DNA of 7,443 nt from positions 1-7,443 of the forward strand of contig JAEZHR010000111.1 in assembly GCA_023416415.1 (NCBI GenBank), written 5' to 3'. The position numbers and the translations under genes were made by a program. The notes beneath the pieces were generated by a model, which was given only the letters and a program-made list of their open reading frames with translations, did no database searches and had not been told where the DNA came from. Shown here one piece after another: positions 1 to 5,130 of this stretch. This DNA comes from Pseudomonadota bacterium (GTDB taxonomy: Bacteria; Pseudomonadota; Gammaproteobacteria; Burkholderiales; Burkholderiaceae_D). The first letter of the stretch is position 1. Each line of letters begins with the position of its first letter.

Positions 1-588
1 CGCGAGCTCGGCATCGAGCGCGAACGTATTCCGCTGGTGGCGGCTGGTGGCGTGCATACGCCGGAGCAGGTGCGCGAACTGCTCCGCATGGGCGCCTCGG
101 CAGTTCAGCTCGGCACTGCCTTCGCAGTCACTCAGGAAGGCGACGCCCACCTGAACTTCAAGAAGGTGCTGGCCGAGGCAGGGCCGGAAGACATCGTCAC
201 ATTCCAGAGCGTGGCCGGGTTGCCGGCACGCGGGGTGAAGACGCCTTGGCTGAGCAACTACCTGGAAAAGGAAGCCAAGCTGCAAGGCAAGGCGAAGCAG
301 CAGCCGTGCACGGTGGGCTTCGACTGCCTGCACCAGTGCGGCCTGCGCGATGGTATTGCCAAGGACGGACAGTTCTGCATCGACACCCGCCTGGCCTTTG
401 CATTGCAGGGCGACGTCAAGCGCGGGCTGTTTTTCCGTGGATCGGAAAAGCTGCCATTTGGGCATGAGATTCGTTCGGTGCGCGAGCTGATCGATTATCT
501 GCTCAACGGTGTGCGTCCGGCGGCCGATGCCACGCCTGTGCACGGAGGACCGGTCGGATCGGTCGGGCTGGCGGTACAGCCGGCCTGA
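1..588 (+). CDS. Nitronate monooxygenase-like FMN oxidoreductase, 3' part (5' end outside window)
   Basis: This is the C-terminal part of a TIM-barrel flavoprotein of the nitronate monooxygenase / 2-nitropropane dioxygenase family, open from base 1 in frame 1 and ending in TGA. Seen: the glycine loop PLVAAGGVHTPEQV followed by GASAVQLGTAF, which in this family hold the FMN phosphate. Family members use FMN to oxidise nitronates, but many proteins with this name have unknown substrates. After the barrel comes an unusual segment with cysteine codons at 307, 325, 337 and 376, spaced C-x5-C-x3-C-x12-C, which resembles an Fe-S cluster site; cluster binding is inferred. The gene ends 23 bases before ubiU on the same strand, so it is probably co-transcribed with ubiU and ubiV. 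A role in ubiquinone synthesis, for example as electron donor, is possible but unproven. The family call is firm; substrate and cofactors beyond FMN are not. Confidence 0.85.
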   Translation, partial: RELGIERERIPLVAAGGVHTPEQVRELLRMGASAVQLGTAFAVTQEGDAHLNFKKVLAEAGPEDIVTFQSVAGLPARGVKTPWLSNYLEKEAKLQGKAKQQPCTVGFDCLHQCGLRDGIAKDGQFCIDTRLAFALQGDVKRGLFFRGSEKLPFGHEIRSVRELIDYLLNGVRPAADATPVHGGPVGSVGLAVQPA

Positions 589-611
589 GCTTTTCAGCGA
601 GGCAAGCGCAG

Positions 612-1598
612 ATGGAACTGGTATGTCCGGCCGGCAGTCCGCCGGCGCTGAAGGCAGCGATCGACAACGGCGCGGATTGCGTCTATCTCGGTTACCGAGA
701 CGCGACCAATGCACGCAACTTTGCCGGCCTGAACTTTGACGACGCAGCCGTCGGACTGGGAATCCGCTATGCACATGAGCGGGGCCGCAAGGTGCTGCTG
801 GCACTCAATACCTATCCCCAGGCCAGCGACGTCAGTCCCTGGCATCGCGCCATCGATCGCGCCGCAGACGCGGGTATCGACGCCATCATCCTTGCCGATC
901 CGGCGCTGATGGCCTACGCCCGGAAGCGGCATCCGCAATTGCGGCTGCACCTGTCCGTGCAGGGATCGGCCACCAATTTCGAAGCCATCAATTTCTATCA
1001 CAAGCATTTCAATGTCCAGCGGGCGGTGCTGCCGCGCGTGCTCTCGCTGCAGCAGGTCGAGGACGTGACGGCCAATACGCCGGTTGAAATCGAAGTGTTC
1101 GGTTTCGGCAGTCTGTGCGTGATGGTGGAAGGGCGCTGTGCGCTGTCTTCCTACGTCACCGGCGAGGCGCCCAACACGCACGGCGTGTGTTCGCCTGCCA
1201 GGGCAGTGCGCTGGCAGTCCACGACGAGGGGCCTGGAGTCGCGTCTGAACGGCGTGCTGATCGACCGCTATGACGGGAGCGAGAACGCCGGTTATCCGAC
1301 GTTGTGCAAGGGACGCTTCGAGGTCAACGGCGAGAGCTACTATGCGATCGAGGAACCGACCAGCCTGAACACGCTGGAGCTCCTTCCGCAACTGAAGGCG
1401 ATCGGCGTGCGTGCAATCAAGATCGAGGGTCGCCAGCGCAGTCCCGCCTATGTGGCGCAAGTGACCAGGGTGTGGCGCGAGGCGATCGACAGTTGCAGCG
1501 AGCGCTACACGGTCAAGCCGGCCTGGATGAGCGAACTGAACAAGGTGGCGGAAGGGCAGCAGCACACGCTGGGCGCCTACCACCGGCCGTGGAAATAG
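612..1598 (+). CDS. ubiU: UbiU, O2-independent ubiquinone hydroxylation protein (U32 peptidase family)
   Basis: This 328-residue protein of the U32 'peptidase' family matches UbiU (formerly YhbU). With UbiV it forms a complex that carries out oxygen-independent hydroxylation of ubiquinone precursors in the cytoplasm. Seen: the opening MELVCPAGSPPALKAAI and cysteines at residues 169, 176, 193 and 232. These are exactly the four positions known to hold the [4Fe-4S] cluster in E. coli UbiU, so the protein should be active. The segment IKIEGRQRSPAYVA near residue 270 is also typical of U32 proteins. The ATG at 612 is preceded by GAGG at 599-602, spaced nine bases, and gives the family's usual length. 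It lies 23 bases after the flavoprotein gene and 41 bases before ubiV, an operon layout. Any promoter for this group must lie outside the window on the left. The older label 'collagenase-like protease' would be misleading. Confidence 0.96.
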   Translation: MELVCPAGSPPALKAAIDNGADCVYLGYRDATNARNFAGLNFDDAAVGLGIRYAHERGRKVLLALNTYPQASDVSPWHRAIDRAADAGIDAIILADPALMAYARKRHPQLRLHLSVQGSATNFEAINFYHKHFNVQRAVLPRVLSLQQVEDVTANTPVEIEVFGFGSLCVMVEGRCALSSYVTGEAPNTHGVCSPARAVRWQSTTRGLESRLNGVLIDRYDGSENAGYPTLCKGRFEVNGESYYAIEEPTSLNTLELLPQLKAIGVRAIKIEGRQRSPAYVAQVTRVWREAIDSCSERYTVKPAWMSELNKVAEGQQHTLGAYHRPWK

Positions 1599-1639
1599 CC
1601 GACGCCACGCGATCGCAACGGGCACAAGGAGAACACGCA

Positions 1640-2533
1640 GTGAAACTGGCCCTCGGCCCCATTCTCTACTTCTGGCCGCGCGAGACGGTCTTTGACTTCT
1701 ATCAGCGCATCGCACAGACGCCGGTCGACATCGTCTACATCGGCGAGGCAGTGTGCTCGCGCCGCCGTGAACTGCGTCTGTCCGACTGGCTGGACATCGC
1801 GGAAATGCTGCAGGCAAGCGGCAAGGAAGTGCTGCTGTCGAGCCAGGTGCTGCTGGAATCGAAGACCGACGTGGCCACGCTGCGCCGGGTGACCGGCAAC
1901 GGGCGTTTTCGTGTCGAGGCCAATGACATGGGAGCGGTGCACTGCCTCTCTGGCATGGCGCCCTTCGTCGCCGGCGCGCATCTGAACGTCTACAACGCAC
2001 AGACGCTGGACTTTTTTGCGGCCCTCGGCGCCACGCGCTGGGTGATGCCGCTGGAGATGGATGGCGCGGGTCTGCAAGAGGTGCTGCGCCAGCGCGCCAG
2101 CACCATCGAAACCGAGGTCTTTGCCTACGGTCGCATGCCGCTTGCCTTCTCGGCGCGCTGTTTCACCGCACGCCACTACAACCTGCCCAAGGACGATTGC
2201 CAGTTCCGGTGCATGGAGTATCCGGACGGACTGACCCTGAAGACGCGCGAGAGCGAACATTTTCTGGTGCTCAACGGCATTCAGACGCAGTCGGCGCGCG
2301 TGTGCAACCTGATACGGGAGATAGAGGCAATGCGCGCGATTGGCGTGGACGTGGTCCGGGTCAGCCCGCAGGCGCAGGGGGCGGAGGAAATTCTCAGCGT
2401 GTTCCGCGCCGTGCTCGATGGGAGAATGGCCGGAGCGGACGCCTTTTCCCGCATGGCCGCGCTGATGCCTGACGAAGCCTGCAACGGCTACTGGTACGGC
2501 AAGGCGGGATTGGAACACATGGCCCCGGCTTGA
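1640..2533 (+). CDS. ubiV: UbiV, O2-independent ubiquinone hydroxylation protein (U32 peptidase family)
   Basis: UbiV (formerly YhbV) is the partner of UbiU in oxygen-independent ubiquinone hydroxylation. Seen: the typical N-terminus KLALGPILYFWP, followed by VYIGEAVCSRRREL. Cysteines are at residues 39, 174, 187 and 191. E. coli UbiV binds its [4Fe-4S] cluster with C39, C180, C193 and C197, so the first position is identical and the x12 and x3 spacings of the other three are kept. The start is a GTG at 1640, chosen because an AAGGAGA ribosome site (1626-1632) lies seven bases upstream and the protein then begins where the family does. The frame stays open far upstream through ubiU, so automated callers may choose a start that is too early. 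The product is 297 residues, close to the roughly 290 usual for UbiV. The gene follows ubiU by 41 bases and precedes ubiT by 117. Confidence 0.96.
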   Translation: MKLALGPILYFWPRETVFDFYQRIAQTPVDIVYIGEAVCSRRRELRLSDWLDIAEMLQASGKEVLLSSQVLLESKTDVATLRRVTGNGRFRVEANDMGAVHCLSGMAPFVAGAHLNVYNAQTLDFFAALGATRWVMPLEMDGAGLQEVLRQRASTIETEVFAYGRMPLAFSARCFTARHYNLPKDDCQFRCMEYPDGLTLKTRESEHFLVLNGIQTQSARVCNLIREIEAMRAIGVDVVRVSPQAQGAEEILSVFRAVLDGRMAGADAFSRMAALMPDEACNGYWYGKAGLEHMAPA

Positions 2534-2650
2534 TGCGGGCGTAGCCAGGCAAAGCGGCGGCAACGGCCGTCGCTGCATGACCTGACCGCCCTGAGACTCC
2601 GGTATTTACCGCAGCGACGAAACGACACTGACAGCGACTGAACCGATCCG
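2534..2650 (+). other. ubiV-ubiT intergenic spacer with a possible hairpin
   Basis: This is the longest spacer in the ubi cluster. It holds an imperfect hairpin: AGCGGCGG (2553-2560) can pair with CCGTCGCT (2567-2574) around a six-base loop, with one G-U pair in RNA. No T-run follows, so it does not look like an intrinsic terminator. It might limit read-through or affect RNA stability. A small inverted repeat GGTATTTACC lies at 2601-2610. I found no convincing -35/-10 pair, no FNR box and no clear ribosome site immediately before ubiT, so whether ubiT has its own promoter is open. Confidence 0.3.
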
Positions 2651-3163
2651 ATGAATCAAGCTCCTGCCCGCTTCCAATTGCCGTCTCCGGTTGCGCAAGT
2701 CATGCGCCTGCTGCCAGCCTACCCGGGCTCGCTGGCGTTCGCCTCAGGTCTGAACCTGGCACTCAAAGACAACATTCCGGAAGACGTGCGGCAGCTGCTG
2801 GACGGCCGCAAGTTGCGCATTGCGGTGAGCGATGCCGGTGTTGCCTTCGACTTCGAGTGGCGCGATGGAAGGTTCCGCGCCTGTCAGCGCATTGCCGTAC
2901 CGGAGCTGACGATCAGCGCCTGCGCACACGATTTCCTGCTGCTGGCCCAGCGCAAGGAAGATCCGGATACGCTTTTCTTCAGCCGGCGGCTCGTGACCGA
3001 GGGCGATACCGAGCTGGGCCTGCTGGTGAAAAACACGCTGGATGCGATTGAGCTGCCGGTGTTCGAGCTCGGCCGCCTGGCGCCGGCGCGCGTGCTGGGG
3101 TGCCTGCTTCCAGGTGACAGGCAAGGCCGGCAGACGACGGTTCACCCGCCGTCCGGCCGATAG
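2651..3163 (+). CDS. ubiT: UbiT, SCP2-domain accessory factor of anaerobic ubiquinone synthesis
   Basis: This 170-residue SCP2 (sterol carrier protein 2) domain protein matches UbiT (formerly YhbT), a lipid-binding factor needed for oxygen-independent ubiquinone synthesis, probably presenting the hydrophobic precursors to the enzymes. Seen: the diagnostic block around residues 100-135, with RKEDPDTLFF, then RRLVTEGDTELGL, then VKNTLDAIELP, which is very close to E. coli YhbT. The length is also near the 174 residues of that protein. The N-terminus up to about residue 40 is hydrophobic, as expected for a lipid-facing region. The ATG at 2651 has no good ribosome site, which is unlike ubiU and ubiV, so expression may be weak or coupled. 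Having ubiT directly after ubiV supports the assignment. Its last 22 bases overlap the end of the opposite-strand VOC gene, and the final tail after residue 155 looks unconserved. Confidence 0.94.
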   Translation: MNQAPARFQLPSPVAQVMRLLPAYPGSLAFASGLNLALKDNIPEDVRQLLDGRKLRIAVSDAGVAFDFEWRDGRFRACQRIAVPELTISACAHDFLLLAQRKEDPDTLFFSRRLVTEGDTELGLLVKNTLDAIELPVFELGRLAPARVLGCLLPGDRQGRQTTVHPPSGR

Positions 3164-3546
3164 GTCCCGTTCTCGAATTCGAGCAGGCAAAAGCCGTTTC
3201 CGAAGGGATCGGAGAACGTGATCCAGCGCGCGCCATACCACGCCATGCATTCGCTCTCCTGCTTCGCCCCTGCGTCGATAGCCCGCTGTACGGCTGGCAT
3301 CAGATCATTGACGACGAAATCGATATGCACCGGCGTCCAGTGCCTGTCATAGCTGCGGGGGATGTCCTTTCCTCTCACCGGAGCGCAGTTCGCTGAATTG
3401 CGCTGAAGGTAGATCGTCGCGTCAGCCCCGGATATCTCGGCCGTATCCTGGTCGAGAACCCGCTGGAGCTTCAGGTTCAGTGCTGTGCAATAGAACGCGA
3501 TGGCGGTATCGAGATCCGGTACATCGATGTTGATCAGCAGTTTCAT
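3142..3546 (-). CDS. VOC (glyoxalase/bleomycin-resistance/dioxygenase) superfamily protein
   Basis: This small 134-residue protein has the vicinal oxygen chelate fold. Seen: two beta-alpha-beta-beta-beta units, the first opening with MKLLINIDVPDLDTAIAFY and the second with VHIDFVVNDLMPAVQRAIDAG, and the closing signature WITFSDPFGNGFCLLEF. Such proteins usually bind a metal, with ligands on strands of each unit. The His of VHIDF and the Glu of LLEF fit, but the usual first-strand His is not obvious, so metal binding is uncertain. Substrate cannot be told from sequence. The ATG at 3546 is chosen because the family begins there; a GTG at 3606 would add 20 residues that do not look conserved. 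It follows the radical SAM gene by 63 bases on the same strand, so it may be the last gene of that transcript. Its 3' end runs 22 bases into ubiT. Confidence 0.85.
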   Translation of the reverse strand: MKLLINIDVPDLDTAIAFYCTALNLKLQRVLDQDTAEISGADATIYLQRNSANCAPVRGKDIPRSYDRHWTPVHIDFVVNDLMPAVQRAIDAGAKQESECMAWYGARWITFSDPFGNGFCLLEFENGTYRPDGG

Positions 3547-3584
3547 GAGCGAGTCCCCCACATGCATAGGGGTAGGACCGCCGT

Positions 3585-3600
3585 CGAGCGAAATCGCTCG
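3585..3600. repeat. Short perfect inverted repeat (hairpin) between nrdG-like and VOC genes
   Basis: CGAGCG (3585-3590) and CGCTCG (3595-3600) are exact inverted copies around AAAT, and the stem can extend to seven pairs. It lies directly after the stop codon of the radical SAM gene and upstream of the VOC start. No T-run follows on either strand, so it is not a typical intrinsic terminator. It could be an RNA-processing or stability element, or chance in GC-rich DNA. Confidence 0.35.
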
Positions 3601-3609
3601 CAGCACGCC

Positions 3610-4374
3610 TCAGCTGGCAAAGGCAAAGCGCGGAAACATGCCGTGCAATGTGGCGAGCAGGCCATCGCTCGGGCTGGCCGCGTGTCCTGCCACCCGCAGC
3701 TTCCTGTTGCGACAGCCTGGCGCGCGGAAACGCTGCACGGTGAGGGATTGGGACTGCAGCGCGGCAAGTTCGTGCGCCAGTGCCTCGAGATCGCTTTCCT
3801 CCAGCAGCGCTGGGTGAAAAGTGGTGCGGAATTCGTAGGGCACGCCGCTTGCGAGAATGGCTTGCGCGCAAGCCCGTGCTGCATCGCCGCTGCCAGGAGT
3901 GCCGGTCAGACGCGCGTAGCGGGAAAACGGCGCCTTGATATCGAGCGTGACCCAGTCCAGCAACGGCAGCACCGCTTGCAGGCGGTCAGGGTCGGTGCCG
4001 GCCGTGTGCATGCCGACCTGCAGGCCGAGCGCGCGCATTTCTCCCATTGCCACGGGCAACGCCGGATCGGCTGTCGGCTCCCCCCCGGTGAACAGGATGG
4101 CGTCCAGCCGGCTGGCCCGTGATTCGATGGCTGCGCGTATGCGCGACCATGCCAGCGGGCTGTCCGGGCGCTGCATCTGCAGATGCGGATTGTGGCAGTA
4201 GCCGCAGCGCCAGGGGCACCCTTGCACGAAAACAATGGCCGTATTGCGGCCGGGGAGCGCATCGGTAGAGCAGAGCGTCAGGCCGCCGACCTTGAGCCCG
4301 GATGCCGTCCTGCGGACATTGGTGCGACGCGAAGTGGTGGCTGATGTGACTGGCACGACGGATACCACGGGCAC
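3610..4374 (-). CDS. nrdG: Radical SAM activase, NrdG2 type (anaerobic ribonucleotide reductase activator)
   Basis: This radical SAM enzyme resembles the NrdG2-type activating proteins, which use a [4Fe-4S] cluster and S-adenosylmethionine to make the glycyl radical of oxygen-independent ribonucleotide reductase NrdD. Seen: LKVGGLT, then VFVQGCPWRCGYCHNPHL holding the C-x3-C-x2-C cluster motif (C53, C57, C60 from the chosen start), and FTGGEPT, the glycine-rich SAM-binding motif. The start is uncertain. A TTG at 4416 overlaps the upstream gene; a GTG at 4374 has AGAAGG (4381-4386) six bases upstream and is preferred, giving 254 residues. Either way about 26 residues rich in Val, Ser, Thr and Arg precede the conserved domain, an unusual extension. 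It starts 28 bases after the universal stress gene ends, so it is probably on the same FNR-controlled transcript. No nrdD is in the window, so the target is inferred from family resemblance only. Confidence 0.86.
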   Translation of the reverse strand: MPVVSVVPVTSATTSRRTNVRRTASGLKVGGLTLCSTDALPGRNTAIVFVQGCPWRCGYCHNPHLQMQRPDSPLAWSRIRAAIESRASRLDAILFTGGEPTADPALPVAMGEMRALGLQVGMHTAGTDPDRLQAVLPLLDWVTLDIKAPFSRYARLTGTPGSGDAARACAQAILASGVPYEFRTTFHPALLEESDLEALAHELAALQSQSLTVQRFRAPGCRNRKLRVAGHAASPSDGLLATLHGMFPRFAFAS

Positions 4375-4402
4375 GGGTTGCCTTCTGGTCAGCGTCGACT
4401 GG

Positions 4403-4840
4403 TCAACGGAATACAAGCACTGGAATCGTCGAGTGCGCCAGCACCTTCTGGGTTTCGCTGCCGACGAACAGCGCGGACAGACCCTTGCGTCCGTGCGAGG
4501 CCATGAAAATCACATCGCAGCCGAAATCCGTGGCGGTACGGATGATCTCCTCATAGGGATTGGCGGCGGTGCGTACCACCGTTTCGCAGGGAACGCCGGC
4601 CTGTTCTGCGGCGGCTTCCACCTTGTCCACGCTGAGCTGTGCGATCTCCTGGAGCTTGCGCGCATAGTCGTCTGCGTCGACGAACGTCGAGACTTCGGCC
4701 ATATTGGCCATCGGCTCCGGTTCGGCAACCGACAGGCCGATCAGGCGAGCGCCGCAGGACTTGGCAAAGCGGGCGGCGGCGTCAATGGCCTTTTCCGAGA
4801 GTGCGGAGCCGTCTGTGGGGACAAGGATGGTCTTGAACAT
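4403..4840 (-). CDS. Universal stress protein, UspA family
   Basis: This 145-residue single-domain universal stress protein is a small cytoplasmic, usually dimeric, nucleotide-binding-fold protein that helps survival under starvation or low oxygen; its precise activity is unknown. Seen: the N-terminal strand MFKTILVPTDGS with the Asp that contacts ATP in nucleotide-binding members, DVIFMASHGRKG, and the closing block VGSETQKVLAHSTIPVLVF. The ATP motif G-x2-G-x9-G-S/T is nearly complete: G117 and G127-S128 are present, but the first Gly is Ala114, so ATP binding is likely but not certain. The ATG at 4840 has a textbook ribosome site AAGGAGG (4851-4857 on the opposite strand) ten bases upstream; an earlier in-frame start at 4882 would lack this. 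An FNR box and -10-like hexamer lie about 60-110 bases upstream, predicting strong expression without oxygen. It leads the usp-nrdG-VOC group. Confidence 0.95.
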   Translation of the reverse strand: MFKTILVPTDGSALSEKAIDAAARFAKSCGARLIGLSVAEPEPMANMAEVSTFVDADDYARKLQEIAQLSVDKVEAAAEQAGVPCETVVRTAANPYEEIIRTATDFGCDVIFMASHGRKGLSALFVGSETQKVLAHSTIPVLVFR

Positions 4841-4908
4841 GATGGTTTCGCCTCCTTCGGGCAAGGTGGAACGCGGGAGCAATGCCGGTTCCAGGGTCGG
4901 TGCAGGTC

Positions 4909-4914
4909 ATGCTA
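4909..4914 (-). promoter_or_regulatory. Putative -10 element of the FNR-dependent usp promoter
   Basis: Reading leftwards the hexamer is TAGCAT, four of six matches to TATAAT including the key first two bases and the final T. Transcription would start near 4902, leaving a leader of about 62 bases before the stress-protein ATG. The FNR box centre then lies near -42, within a base of the -41.5 typical of class II activation, where the bound regulator overlaps the -35 region. No good -35 hexamer is present, as expected for an activator-dependent promoter. Confidence 0.55.
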
Positions 4915-4937
4915 GCTTCGACGGGCACGGCGCGGCA

Positions 4938-4951
4938 TTGATTCAAGTCAA
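4938..4951 (-). promoter_or_regulatory. FNR/ANR-type oxygen-sensing regulator binding site
   Basis: The sequence TTGAT-TCAA-GTCAA matches the FNR/ANR consensus TTGAT-N4-ATCAA at nine of ten half-site positions, with the common GTCAA variant. It lies in the 290-base spacer between the divergent stress-protein and flavocytochrome genes. Its distance to the leftward -10 element fits activation of the stress-protein gene. At the mirror position for rightward transcription (near 4977) the DNA is GC-rich and shows no -10, so control of the flavocytochrome gene is not supported. Dnr/FixK-type regulators read similar sites, so which family member acts here is unknown. Confidence 0.8.
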
Positions 4952-5024
4952 ACCGCACCGGACGCTGCCACTTGCCGCAGGCGCGCACGGTTCTTGCGCG
5001 GGTGTGTGCCGTTTGCTGTTCAGG

Positions 5025-5031
5025 AAGGAGG
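5025..5031 (+). promoter_or_regulatory. Strong ribosome-binding site for an alternative GTG start at 5038
   Basis: AAGGAGG is a full match to the ribosome-binding consensus and lies six bases before a GTG at 5038. That GTG is in frame with the flavocytochrome gene and would add 31 residues to its N-terminus. An ATG at 5044 in another frame could also use it at wider spacing and would encode a 48-residue peptide ending at 5188, overlapping the main gene. The site is too good and too well placed to ignore, but which start it serves is undecided. Confidence 0.5.
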
Positions 5032-5130
5032 CATTCAGTGCCGGATGCCCAAGCCTGTTGGGGGTATCTGCAACGAGGATGCTCCGGCGCATTGCGCGGC
5101 CTCCACTTTTTCGGACGGGAAGGATCGATC

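Noticed and set aside
594..2000. Long opposite-strand open frame of 468 codons facing ubiU and ubiV
   Set aside because: It is very rich in Arg, Ala and His, resembles no known protein and lies opposite two well-identified genes. Such shadows are common in high-GC DNA.
1577..2578. Opposite-strand open frame of 333 codons facing ubiV
   Set aside because: Same pattern: Arg/His-rich, no motif, fully opposite a gene with conserved cluster cysteines.
3555..3572. CCCC/GGGG inverted repeat around ATGCAT upstream of the VOC start
   Set aside because: Only four pairs with a ten-base loop. It could mask the weak ribosome site, but chance is as likely in this DNA.
3562..4122. + strand open frame of 186 codons facing the radical SAM gene
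   Set aside because: No recognisable domain; the opposite strand carries the radical SAM cysteine and glycine motifs.
4235..4915. + strand open frame of 226 codons facing the usp and nrdG-like genes
   Set aside because: Antisense to a clear universal stress protein, with no independent motif or ribosome site.
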